A stretch of 31,260 nt of DNA from CAYWBI01 sp964456445 (GTDB taxonomy: Bacteria > Calditrichota > Calditrichia > Calditrichales > J004): positions 1 through 31,260 of the forward strand of contig CAYWBI010000023.1 in NCBI GenBank assembly GCA_964456445.1. Direction: 5' to 3'. Within the stretch, counting starts at the first letter, position 1; the number at the start of each line of letters is the position of its first letter. The notes under the pieces are model-generated. The model saw nothing but the letters and a program-made list of their open reading frames with translations, was not told the origin of the DNA and did not search any database. The position numbers and the translations under genes were made by a program. Of the stretch, positions 17,535 to 26,179 are shown piece after piece.

Positions 17535-18485
17535 ATGAACGATTATATTTTAGCAATAGATGTTGGTGGAACAAATACTGTTTTTGGCTTGGTCAGTAAA
17601 GATGGAAAAATCTTTGCGGAGGCCAGCATACCAACCCATGCCGAAAGAACAGCGGTAGATTTATTTAAGCGGGTTGCAACTGAAATAAAAAAAGATGTTT
17701 TTCAAATTGAAAAAGGAAAATTGCTTGCGGTTGGCGTTGGGGCGCCCAATGCCAATTTTTATAGCGGCAAGGTGGAGCATCCGCCGAACCTTGGTTGGGG
17801 TACGATAGACCTGGTCAAAATTCTCAAGGATCAATTTTATGTGCCTGCCTGGATAACCAACGACGCCAATGCAAGCGCGCTTGGCGAGCTTCTGTTTGGG
17901 GCCGGCAAGGATTATAAAAATTTTATTGTGGTAACTTTAGGTACCGGTCTTGGAAGTGGTGTGATAGTGGACGGTGAATTGCTTTATGGCTCAAATGGGT
18001 TTGCCGGGGAAATGGGGCACATGTGCATCGATTTTCATGGACGGAAATGTGCTTGTGGTAAACGCGGTTGTTTGGAAGGATATGTTTCCGCAACCGGGCT
18101 GGTACGTACGGTAGCGGAATTAATGGGCAAACGTATAACTGCAAGCAAATTGCGTTCGGTTCCTTATGACGCAATCACCTCCAAATTGGTTTATAACTAT
18201 GCGCTGGAAGGTGACCCCATTGCATTGGAAGCCTTTGAATATACGGCCCATCTGCTTGGCGTCAGTTGTGCCAATGTTGCCATGCTTACCGCACCCGAGG
18301 CCTTTATTTTTTGTGGTGGTTTGGCAAATGCATCGGAACTTTTATTTGAACAAACAAAAAAGTATATGGAAATGCACCTGATCGAAAATTTCAAGGGTCA
18401 GATAAAAATATTGCCATCGGGGATGGATAATAATCCGGCGGTGCTTGGTGCGGCGGCTTTGGCCTGGATGGAAATAAATCGATAA
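17535..18485 (+). CDS. ROK family sugar kinase (probable glucokinase)
   Basis: A 316-residue ATP-dependent sugar kinase. The N-terminal phosphate loop is DVGGTNT (9-15). The catalytic Asp110 lies in ITNDANA. The glucose-binding GEMGH is at 158-162. The ROK zinc site uses His162 and Cys172, Cys174 and Cys179 in KCACGKRGCLEG. TLGTGLGSG (134-142) forms the second phosphate-binding loop. All key residues are present, so it should be active; glucose is the most likely substrate, but N-acetylhexosamines or other hexoses cannot be excluded. AAGAGG lies four bases before the start. The PDT-DAHPS gene follows after 18 bases, so they are probably co-transcribed, although no metabolic link is obvious. 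Confidence 0.93.
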   Translation: MNDYILAIDVGGTNTVFGLVSKDGKIFAEASIPTHAERTAVDLFKRVATEIKKDVFQIEKGKLLAVGVGAPNANFYSGKVEHPPNLGWGTIDLVKILKDQFYVPAWITNDANASALGELLFGAGKDYKNFIVVTLGTGLGSGVIVDGELLYGSNGFAGEMGHMCIDFHGRKCACGKRGCLEGYVSATGLVRTVAELMGKRITASKLRSVPYDAITSKLVYNYALEGDPIALEAFEYTAHLLGVSCANVAMLTAPEAFIFCGGLANASELLFEQTKKYMEMHLIENFKGQIKILPSGMDNNPAVLGAAALAWMEINR

Positions 18486-18503
18486 AGACACGAAGGATAG
18501 GTT

Positions 18504-20195
18504 ATGGAACGTGCAGGGTTAAAGGTAGGTTATCAAGGTGAAAAGGGCGCTTACTCCGAAAAAGCAATTAAAAAGTTGTTCAATGGACGCGATGTAAATG
18601 CCATGGCCTTTCGCACATCTTATGCGGTTGTGGACGCCATGAAAAAGAACAGCATTGATTTTGGGTTGTTGCCGATCGACAATTCGATCATCGGAAATAT
18701 TACACACACGTATGACCTTCTTCTGGAAAACAAACTGACCATAACCCGCGAGGTCATTATCCCCATTCATCATGCGCTGATTGTCTATCCGGGGGCTAAA
18801 AAGGAAGACATAAAAACCATTTATTCCCATCCGGCGGCCATTGCCCAATGCGAAGTTTTTTTACGCGGTTATCCCGAGACGGAAATCATTCCAACGTACG
18901 ATACGGCAGGCAGCGCCAAGATGATTGCGGAAAAGAAACTATCAAATGTTGCCGCCATCGCCGGTAAGGAAGCAGCGGATCTATATGGGTTGGATACACT
19001 GAAATATAAAATAGAAGATTATCCGCACAATCAGACCCGTTTTGTACTGGTCACCAATGAAAATATCCAATTGGAAAGCGATGCGGTGTTGCCCTGGAAA
19101 GTGACCGCTGTTTTTAACACGCTTGACCAGCCGGGCATGTTGTACCAATGTTTGGGGATTTTGGAGGAACACGGTCTGAACATGACAATGTTGACTTCCA
19201 GGCCTCACAAGACGGAGCCCTGGAAATTTAATTTTTTCGTGGATATCGATGGCCATGCCCATGATGAAAACATGCAGGCCGCTTATGAAGAAATCCGTAA
19301 AAAAACCGGTTTTTTACATGTGCTTGGTTCCTACCCGCGTTTTAAACCGGATGAAGATTTTATTACGCATACCGCAGGTGAAAAGGCGCCCAAAAGCAAT
19401 CCATCGGCCCCGTTGTACAGCCTGGAACGCAAACCGGGACCAACGGTAATTAAAATAGCAAACCGGCAAGTTGGGGATGGTAGCTTTACCGTTATAGCAG
19501 GGCCATGCAGTGTGGAAGGCCGGGAACAGATGATCGAATCGGCCAAGATTGCCTCGACCTACGGCGCACATATTTTACGGGGTGGCGCCTTTAAACCGCG
19601 CACCAGCCCATATTCTTTTCAGGGACTGGGCGAAGAGGGGCTGATCCTGTTAAAAGAAGCGGGCAAGCGATTCCATATGCCCATCATAACCGAAGTTATC
19701 GCACCTGAAGATGTGCAACTGATCGGTGGATACACAGATATATTTCAGATTGGCGCCCGCAATATGCAAAACTTTGTCCTGTTGCAGGAGGTGGGCAAAA
19801 CCCGTTTGCCGGTATTTCTAAAGCGGGGCATGATGGCCACGGTAAAGGAACTGCTGCTATCCGCGGAATATATCCTTTCCAACGGCAATCCCAATGTTAT
19901 CCTCTGCGAACGGGGAATCCGTACCTTCGAAACCGCCACGCGCAACACACTCGATATCAGCGCAGTGCCGCTGTTAAAGGAACAAACACATCTGCCCGTT
20001 TTTGTCGATCCCAGCCATGCAACCGGTATTAGCAGTTTGGTCGAACCGGTTTCCAAGGCGGCCCGTGCCGTGGGCGCCGATGGTATCATGGTGGAGGTGC
20101 ATTTTAATCCTTCCACCGCCCTAAGCGACGCCGACCAGGCCCTGGACGAAAAACAATATGCTCATTTGATGCAGGCCCTGAAAAAAATGGGATGA
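18504..20195 (+). CDS. Bifunctional prephenate dehydratase / DAHP synthase fusion
   Basis: A 563-residue fusion of the first and a late enzyme of aromatic amino acid synthesis. Residues 6-185 are prephenate dehydratase: GYQGEKGAYSE (9-19), PIDNS (57-61) and the catalytic TRF (178-180). Residues 198-280 are an ACT domain, with PGMLYQCL for the usual GAL motif and TSRP for ESRP at 231-234. Residues 325-560 are a type I-beta DAHP synthase: GPCSVEG (333-339), RGGAFKPRTSPYSFQG (359-374) and DPSHATG (502-508), with metal ligands near Cys335, His504, Glu531 and Asp542. No chorismate mutase domain is seen. The ACT domain sits between the enzymes, so phenylalanine could regulate both. AAGGA precedes the start. 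Confidence 0.93.
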   Translation: MERAGLKVGYQGEKGAYSEKAIKKLFNGRDVNAMAFRTSYAVVDAMKKNSIDFGLLPIDNSIIGNITHTYDLLLENKLTITREVIIPIHHALIVYPGAKKEDIKTIYSHPAAIAQCEVFLRGYPETEIIPTYDTAGSAKMIAEKKLSNVAAIAGKEAADLYGLDTLKYKIEDYPHNQTRFVLVTNENIQLESDAVLPWKVTAVFNTLDQPGMLYQCLGILEEHGLNMTMLTSRPHKTEPWKFNFFVDIDGHAHDENMQAAYEEIRKKTGFLHVLGSYPRFKPDEDFITHTAGEKAPKSNPSAPLYSLERKPGPTVIKIANRQVGDGSFTVIAGPCSVEGREQMIESAKIASTYGAHILRGGAFKPRTSPYSFQGLGEEGLILLKEAGKRFHMPIITEVIAPEDVQLIGGYTDIFQIGARNMQNFVLLQEVGKTRLPVFLKRGMMATVKELLLSAEYILSNGNPNVILCERGIRTFETATRNTLDISAVPLLKEQTHLPVFVDPSHATGISSLVEPVSKAARAVGADGIMVEVHFNPSTALSDADQALDEKQYAHLMQALKKMG

Positions 20196-20210
20196 TTTGA
20201 ATAAGATATT

Positions 20211-20867
20211 TTAATAAGGATAAGCAAAATAGCTAAAACCCGATTTTAAACTGTGTTCATTGGCCACCGCATTACTAAATGTTATGGGCATTGATTCGTA
20301 TGGCCATTGCCAACTGCCCTTTGCCACCACAAAATGGAGGTGGGGATATCCCGCTAAGCCGGTTGATCCACTTATGCCTACCAGATCGCCTTGCTTAACT
20401 TTGTCCCCCTTTTTAACAACAGCCCCTTCATGTGTAAGGTGCATGTATTCTGCATACGAGCCATCGCCGTGATCAATCACTACAAGGTTGTTTGGACCGG
20501 ACCCATCATAACCGCTTTCTTCAATAAAGACTGCGGTCCCTGCCCGGGAAGCTGTGATTTTTGTTCCAATTTCCATATTAAAATCAATTGCAAATTCATC
20601 CGGCAAACCCTGCGCATGATATGAACCACTGCAATTGCTCAAATCAATTCTATACGTTTCACCAATGGGATAAGGCTATACATAATGCGATGTCTGCCAG
20701 TCTGGATATGTTGTATTTGGACATCCGCTTGCTAACGGCCCGGGTGGCCTTTCTTCTGTCGCGTGCGTTTTGCTGTTGTTTGTAAGCAGGTTGCATTGAA
20801 GCAGGAATATGAGTGTAAAACAGAAAAAGATGATTTTTATCTGCGATGCCTTCTGTAATGCGTGCAT
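20211..20867 (-). pseudogene. M23 (LytM-type) peptidase lipoprotein, interrupted by one amber codon
   Basis: One continuous minus-strand frame from ATG 20867 to the stop at 20213-20211 is broken only by a TAG at 20678-20676. Before it lies a lipoprotein signal, IIFFCFTLIFLLQC (residues 12-25), with Cys as the likely lipidated residue. After it come 11 codons, PYPIGETYRID, then the M23 core: SYHAQGLPDEFAIDFNM, VIDHGDGSYAEYMH and the catalytic HLHF. The TAG stands where relatives usually have Leu, so a one-base TTG-to-TAG change would explain it. The surrounding genes use TAG as a genuine stop, so genome-wide recoding is unlikely. The 3' part alone could only start at TTG 20642. The first zinc ligand pattern is atypical (HAQGLPDEFAID), as in some lineages. 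Confidence 0.8.
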
Positions 20868-20974
20868 TTGCTGTCCGATTTTGTAATATTAATTTACATC
20901 TAAACTGAAATCAAGACTGGGTTGAAGACGATAGTCTGAAAAAAAATCCGCTTTTTAAATAATTCCAGTTTATT

Positions 20975-21349
20975 TCAAAACTTCTTGTCTGATCTTATCC
21001 AGGTTAATAATAGCAACAATAAAACCCAGGTTGTGGATCTAAAGATCATGGCATGAATACTTTGCACAGAAATGATGGAATTGAAAACTGTTAGCAGAGA
21101 TACAAGAACGCCTAGATGGCTGAGGGTGATAAAGATGCTAAAGCCAATGGCGTATTTATGGTTTCTCCAAATCAGAAGGCCAACCGGGATAGAAACGATC
21201 CCCATTATAATATTGTAAGATATCAACAATGGAAAAGTTATATAACCGGGGTCAAATGACCCAATCATGACGCGCGAGCCGGCAATTACCGACATAACTC
21301 CCAGCAGCGAGGCCAAGCTGCCTGCAATTTTTAAAAGAACGTGTTTCAT
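20975..21349 (-). CDS. Small four-TM membrane protein, unknown
   Basis: A 124-residue protein that is almost entirely hydrophobic, with four predicted membrane segments at about 5-25, 35-60, 68-92 and 103-118, and a short charged C-terminus (RSDKKF). AAAGGAAAAAG just before ATG 21349 is a good ribosome site, which supports that it is a real gene. It lies 94 bases downstream of the LytTR regulator on the same strand and may be part of that transcript or a target of it. I do not recognise the family. Confidence 0.7.
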   Translation of the reverse strand: MKHVLLKIAGSLASLLGVMSVIAGSRVMIGSFDPGYITFPLLISYNIIMGIVSIPVGLLIWRNHKYAIGFSIFITLSHLGVLVSLLTVFNSIISVQSIHAMIFRSTTWVLLLLLLTWIRSDKKF

Positions 21350-21443
21350 CTTTTTCCTTTTTTTAGTTTTAGAATTCAGCTCTCGGCAACATAAAATTTT
21401 CTATCTAATGTTTCAGGATGCCCCTGTTTTTATACCGGTTAAC

Positions 21444-22208
21444 TTACCAGCCCAATCGTTGCCGAATATTTCTTCCTGCATTTCTGCTTACGTTTAGCTC
21501 GGTATGGTGTTTATCTTTCATATGCATCAGGTAGGTACCGCCAAAGAGCGGTTCAATCGTTTGCACAAAATTTAGGTTTGCAATGGTTGAGCGGTGAATC
21601 CTGAAAAACAGTTCGGGGTCTAAACGCATTTGCAATTCATCAAGCGTATAATTGACAATATGAAAATCGTTGGACAGATGAACCGTCACCACTTTTTGCC
21701 TGCTTATAAAATATACAATATTTTCTGTATTAAGCAGATAAATTTTATCCGCCGTCTTAGCCGGGATCCGTTTAAGATATGTCCATGGGCGCGAAGCGCC
21801 GTTCTGTTCCGGCAAGTCAATTATAGTTGATGCGGGTTTTATGAGATGTGGGTCGTTTCGCTGATTTAATATTTTCTCCACACTCAGTCTAAATCGGTCC
21901 GCTGAATAGGGCTTTAATAAATAATCAAGCGCATTGTGTTCAAATGCCTGAACCGCATAGCGGTCGTAAGCGGTGGTAAAAACGATATGCGGCTTGTGGT
22001 GTACAACTTTCAGCACGTCCAAACCGGAAATATCCGGCAGATGAACATCCAGGAAAAGCAGTTCCGGTTTTAGGGAATCGATAAGCTGTATGGCCTCGCG
22101 CCCATTTGTTGCCATACCCACAACCTGTAGCTCGCTCCGGTTATTAATTAGTTCCAAAAGTCTGTTTCTGGCGGGAAGTTCATCTTCCACAATCAAACAA
22201 CCGATCAT
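21444..22208 (-). CDS. LytTR-family response regulator
   Basis: A 254-residue transcription regulator. The receiver domain (1-115) has the acidic pocket EDE (8-10), phosphoacceptor Asp54 in LFLDVHLPD, TTAYD at 78-82 and Lys99 in LLKPYS. A linker leads to a C-terminal LytTR DNA-binding domain (about 148-250) with the blocks LLNTENIVYF, FFRIHRSTIANLNFV and GGTYLMHMKD. LytTR domains bind paired short direct repeats. It overlaps the upstream kinase gene by four bases (ATGA), and GGGGGAAT serves as its ribosome site. The pair is a classic LytS/LytR-type system; targets may include this operon, but no binding site was identified. Confidence 0.95.
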   Translation of the reverse strand: MIGCLIVEDELPARNRLLELINNRSELQVVGMATNGREAIQLIDSLKPELLFLDVHLPDISGLDVLKVVHHKPHIVFTTAYDRYAVQAFEHNALDYLLKPYSADRFRLSVEKILNQRNDPHLIKPASTIIDLPEQNGASRPWTYLKRIPAKTADKIYLLNTENIVYFISRQKVVTVHLSNDFHIVNYTLDELQMRLDPELFFRIHRSTIANLNFVQTIEPLFGGTYLMHMKDKHHTELNVSRNAGRNIRQRLGW

Positions 22209-23323
22209 TTTAATTCCCCCGGTAAACGTATGGTTACTTTCGTTCCTTTCCCGACCGCCGAATGGATGCTCAACTGGCGATCAGGACCATAATACAATCT
22301 TAAACGTTCATTAATATTATGCATTGCATGGCCGGGTATGGGGATCCCGCGCAGGGCAATGGCGTCCATACCCCGGCCATTATCGATTATTTCAATAATC
22401 AAAGAACGGTTTTTTTGCAGCACGTCTATGGTGATATGTAATTTTTTTTCTGGGTCTTGCCAACCATGCTTAACGGCATTTTCCACCAGGGGTTGTAAAA
22501 TCAGAACGGGGACGGTCATTCCCCTGGCTTCCGGTCCGAGCCGGCATTTCCATTCAAGATTTTCGAAACGGCTTTGCAATAAAGCTAAATATAGTTCGGT
22601 AAAATGGATTTCATCCTCGATAGCGGTTGTCTGACGATTTGCAAAGTCAAAATTATAGCGTAAAAAATCGGACAGTTCCAATAAAAGGGTCTCGGCTTTC
22701 GGCGGATCGATACGCACAACCGATACAATGGTGTTGAGGGTATTAAAAAGAAAATGTGGTTTTAGCTGGGTTTCCAATAAACGCAGGCGCGCCTCGGACA
22801 ATTGCTTCTCGCTTGCGTATTGATGCCACTTTGTATCAATGAGACTAAAGACAAGACTGACTATTATAATCATAATGGTAAGGGTTGCCATAAAAAAGAA
22901 CACGGCCACTGCCCAATCCGGTATCAATTGTTGTGTATCCTGTCCGCTTATTGGCGAAGAGAAAAAATGGGCAATCAATGAAAAAATGTTGGCAGAAAAC
23001 AAATGATTAAGAATATTATTTGAAAAGAATGCGAATTCGGCAACCGATAATAATCCGTAGCTGATTGTTATAGCGGATGCATAGATGGTAAATTTGAGCA
23101 ACAATTGAATATTGATTGCAAACAGCCTGAGCCGGGGAATGATCGAGTATTGGACCGTGTAGAGCGAGCTGCCTATAACCGTAGCATATATAAATGCCCG
23201 GAAAATGCGCAATCCGAAATCATGAATCCGCAGACCAACAGGCAACAGAAGAAGGAATCCCCATAAAAAAATTATGAGGATTCCCCAGCCAATCAGTTTT
23301 TTAAGCAACGGCGGGTTTGTCAT
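22205..23323 (-). CDS. LytS-type sensor histidine kinase
   Basis: A 372-residue kinase of the His_kinase (YehU/LytS) class. There are about five hydrophobic segments, at 10-30, 43-62, 72-100, 110-122 and 137-161, with no large external sensor domain. Then a coil (165-185) leads to the phosphoacceptor His190 in LKPHFLFNTLNT. The ATP-binding half has the N box LQPLVENAVKHGW (276-288) and G box DNGRGMD (314-320), then GKGTKV. Sensing probably occurs within the membrane. Its ATG lies inside the end of the bactofilin-like gene (23-base overlap), and its own stop overlaps the regulator start by four bases. Confidence 0.94.
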   Translation of the reverse strand: MTNPPLLKKLIGWGILIIFLWGFLLLLPVGLRIHDFGLRIFRAFIYATVIGSSLYTVQYSIIPRLRLFAINIQLLLKFTIYASAITISYGLLSVAEFAFFSNNILNHLFSANIFSLIAHFFSSPISGQDTQQLIPDWAVAVFFFMATLTIMIIIVSLVFSLIDTKWHQYASEKQLSEARLRLLETQLKPHFLFNTLNTIVSVVRIDPPKAETLLLELSDFLRYNFDFANRQTTAIEDEIHFTELYLALLQSRFENLEWKCRLGPEARGMTVPVLILQPLVENAVKHGWQDPEKKLHITIDVLQKNRSLIIEIIDNGRGMDAIALRGIPIPGHAMHNINERLRLYYGPDRQLSIHSAVGKGTKVTIRLPGELK

Positions 23324-24407
23324 TCTTTTTTACCAAAAATAAATAATAAACAAAGGTGCCACCGCCCAGTATAATTGTCAATAAGCAAAATACAAAGCCC
23401 ACTATGGGAATTTTTATCAATAAACTGATCAGGATTAAAGCAATAAAAAATGCAAGGTATCTGTTTACCGATTTATTTTTAAAAATTTGTGTTGTTAAAA
23501 ATTGGCCCAGAATAAATGCCGCAAATATAATACTGAGATAAAGAACGATTAAATAACCGGTCCAAATCAGCAGGCCGAGAGGTAAAATTATAAGCAAAAT
23601 GCTGGCAACAATTGGGGTGATTATTAAAAACGCGCTTCCGCTCAATAGATTTTTACCAATTCTTTCCTTGCCTAAGCTGACCATGTTATCGAAGAATTTC
23701 GGAAATATACCAATAATCAGGCTACCAATGACAAATGCGCTGAACAAAAAATAATAAAACCGGCCCTTCTGATAAAACTTCTTTTCCTGTTCTATTTTCA
23801 ATTCTAAGTTGGCCGGTGCGTTTTCAATTGAGTTCTCCGGCTCACTATGTAGAGTAATTGTAATATTCTTGCCCACTTTAAATTTTTTCCCAAATTGAAT
23901 TGTGGATACTTCCAAATCAACTGATCCTGCACATGTACCATTTAAAATCAGGTTATGGGCGCCGCCCTGAATATTACCACCAATATATGCATCCTGTATA
24001 GAAAGATAACCTGTTCCTACATACAAGTTGCCCTCTATCCGTGCTCCGGGCATAATCTGAACTTCTCCGGCATAGGCAACAACGTCACCATGAACGATGC
24101 CTGAAATTTGGATATCCTTTGCGAAACCTAAAAATGTATCGCCAACTTCTCCATCCATGGAAATCGATTTGCACCAGGCAAACAAATCATCGTGAATTTT
24201 ACCATCTATCCTGGATGTTTCGGCGCCAAGCAGGGCATCACTTTGCACAACACCGTTAAGCGATACGGTTCGACCGCCAAAAAAGATATCACTGGTAAGC
24301 GTATCGCCCTTGGCTAAGGTAAAAAAATTCCCTGCCTTAAATTCCGCGGCATAAAGCTGTACGGAAAAAAGCGTTAAAAGCGCGGTTAAAATTAATTTAC
24401 GTATCAT
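23301..24407 (-). CDS. Bactofilin-like polymer protein with C-terminal membrane domain
   Basis: A 368-residue protein in three parts. A signal peptide (MIRKLILTALLTLFSVQLYA, 1-20) is followed by a beta-helix-like region (22-185) of short turns rich in Gly/Ile/Val (TVSLNGVV, SRIDGKIHDD, ISGIVHGDVV, ARIEGNLYVG, AYIGGNIQGG), matching a bactofilin/polymer-forming pattern. From about 220 to 355 come four to five membrane segments. Bactofilins proper are cytoplasmic and lack a signal peptide; here the beta-helix faces the periplasm, so the link to shape is inference. AGGAGG eight bases before ATG 24407 gives a strong ribosome site. It heads an overlapping operon with the LytS kinase and LytTR regulator, which suggests it is sensed or regulated with them. 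Confidence 0.82.
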   Translation of the reverse strand: MIRKLILTALLTLFSVQLYAAEFKAGNFFTLAKGDTLTSDIFFGGRTVSLNGVVQSDALLGAETSRIDGKIHDDLFAWCKSISMDGEVGDTFLGFAKDIQISGIVHGDVVAYAGEVQIMPGARIEGNLYVGTGYLSIQDAYIGGNIQGGAHNLILNGTCAGSVDLEVSTIQFGKKFKVGKNITITLHSEPENSIENAPANLELKIEQEKKFYQKGRFYYFLFSAFVIGSLIIGIFPKFFDNMVSLGKERIGKNLLSGSAFLIITPIVASILLIILPLGLLIWTGYLIVLYLSIIFAAFILGQFLTTQIFKNKSVNRYLAFFIALILISLLIKIPIVGFVFCLLTIILGGGTFVYYLFLVKKNDKPAVA

Positions 24408-24692
24408 AATATTTTCCTCCTCTGTCTATGAAATTTCTGTTGTTTTAGCAAATATAGGAAGATATTTCTTAAGACAAAGTAAAACGGGATGAATGGGGTT
24501 ATGGGCTGCCGAATGGTTTTTAGGATAACCCGAACGCGGAAAACGGTCTAACATTTTCGAAGCGATTAATAATCATACATACCTTGTCCTTAACCCAACA
24601 ACCTATATAAAGTGCCACTTTCTCTTTCTAAAAACAGGGCCGGAGTCTCCTAAATAAAAACCATGGGACAATTTTATACGGAACGATTCTTT

Positions 24693-25880
24693 TTAAGCAT
24701 ACACAAGGTCCCGGGTTATAGGGAGGGTATTGTTCAGCCCGTTTGTAAAGATAAATTGATACAGGCGCGTATTGCCAAAGCGGAAACCGGCGGCGCTGCC
24801 AATTAGGAACATCCGCCACATCCGCACAAACGAATCATCGAAAAGGGCTTCCACTTTATCGACATGCTTCTCGAACCTTTTGCCCCATTCATCGAGTGTT
24901 CGTGCATAATGTAAACGCAGATCTTCCATATCATTGGGGATTAAACCATGTTCTCCAAATGCCCGTACAATTTCATCCAGAATGGGAATATAGCCTCCGG
25001 GGAAAATATAACGCATCGCCCAGGGGTCGCCCGGTGTGGCCTTTTCTTTGCCGATGGTATGAAGCAGGCCTAAGGCGCCGGGTTTTAATAGCTGATGTGT
25101 TTTTTGCACAAATTGCGGGATAAATTTTTTACCTACATGTTCAAACATACCAATGGACACAAATTTATCAAACTCACCTGTCAGTTCCCGATAATCCTGT
25201 AGCTTAATTTCTATCTGATCTTCAAGACCATCTTTGCGTACACGTTCGGTGGCATATTCGTATTGTTGCTGGGATAATGTACAACCAACGCCTTTTATCT
25301 GATAATGTCTGGCTGCATAGAGAAGCATTCCCCCCCAACCACAGCCGATATCGATCAGGCTTTCACCTTCTTTAAGTTGTAACTTTCTGCAGATATGTTC
25401 ATATTTTTGTTGTTGTGCCAATTCCAGGTTATCGTCTTCACTGCGAAAATAAGCACAGGAATAGGTCATGCTTTTGTCAAGCCATAATTGAAAAAAGTTG
25501 TTGCCCAGGTCATAATGACGGGCAATGTTTTTGGGTGCCTGACGGGTGGTGTCCAACGAAGACAAATAATGCAGGAAGATGTTTAGTTTTGTCCAGGGTG
25601 AAAATTTGAGTTTGCTGATGTTGGGATTGGTGCCGAATTGTGTAAGTTTATGAAAATCGCCCTGCACGGAAATGTTGCCTGCCATGTATTCTTCCCCAAA
25701 GCCAAGCACGCCGCCTGTAATAAATTTTCTTGCCGATTTTTGTGTATTAAAGGAGAGAATAAAATCGGGGCCGTCCTCGCCATATTCGTGTTTTTCACCG
25801 TCCCAAAACACAATCCGAAAAGCGGCATTCGGCTCACTTTCTGCTAAAGCTGAAAAAAGTTGTTTTAGTGTTTTCTTCAT
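24693..25880 (-). CDS. cfa: Cyclopropane-fatty-acyl-phospholipid synthase
   Basis: A 395-residue SAM-dependent methyltransferase that adds a methylene bridge to unsaturated acyl chains of membrane phospholipids. The N-terminal lipid-binding region is at 20-100 (GFGEEYMAGNI). Conserved blocks are RHYDLGNNFFQLWLD (121-135) and SMTYSCAYF (137-145), then the SAM site DIGCGWGG (177-184), and SIGMFEHVG further on. Length matches the family. GGAGGG lies seven bases before ATG 25880. The gene has its own promoter region and stands alone. Product use in stress tolerance is known for the family, not shown here. Confidence 0.95.
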   Translation of the reverse strand: MKKTLKQLFSALAESEPNAAFRIVFWDGEKHEYGEDGPDFILSFNTQKSARKFITGGVLGFGEEYMAGNISVQGDFHKLTQFGTNPNISKLKFSPWTKLNIFLHYLSSLDTTRQAPKNIARHYDLGNNFFQLWLDKSMTYSCAYFRSEDDNLELAQQQKYEHICRKLQLKEGESLIDIGCGWGGMLLYAARHYQIKGVGCTLSQQQYEYATERVRKDGLEDQIEIKLQDYRELTGEFDKFVSIGMFEHVGKKFIPQFVQKTHQLLKPGALGLLHTIGKEKATPGDPWAMRYIFPGGYIPILDEIVRAFGEHGLIPNDMEDLRLHYARTLDEWGKRFEKHVDKVEALFDDSFVRMWRMFLIGSAAGFRFGNTRLYQFIFTNGLNNTLPITRDLVYA

Positions 25881-26179
25881 GATGTATCCCTCCGGTATGT
25901 AAAACGGACTGACTATAATCTATGATATTTTTTACTCGTTTCATAGAGTGATAATGGATTATTTTCTATCCCTTTGGGAAGAATCCGGCAGGCTGGTTCT
26001 TAAGTTTTCATAATTTGTAAATTCTAATATCCGAGAAGGGGGAAATCGTTATAGTCCACCGTGTTTCATAATGCTTTTTTGTAAAAAATTATAAATTATT
26101 TAAGTTCTATTTAAGAAAATTAAAATAATATATTTTTAACCTGATTATTATAGATCAACTCTTTCCAGGGGGAAAGCAA

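Noticed and set aside
20676..20678. Amber recoding as a general code change
   Set aside because: TAG ends several intact genes in this window (odhB, yitT, FeoB-associated protein, hydrolase) at the expected family length.
24448..24482. Bacteroidota-type promoter (TTTG...TATATTTG) before the bactofilin-like gene
   Set aside because: The -7 element fits TAnnTTTG and the spacer is 18 rather than 19-21, but the region is AT-rich and Shine-Dalgarno use in the window argues against a Bacteroidota promoter system; chance is likely.
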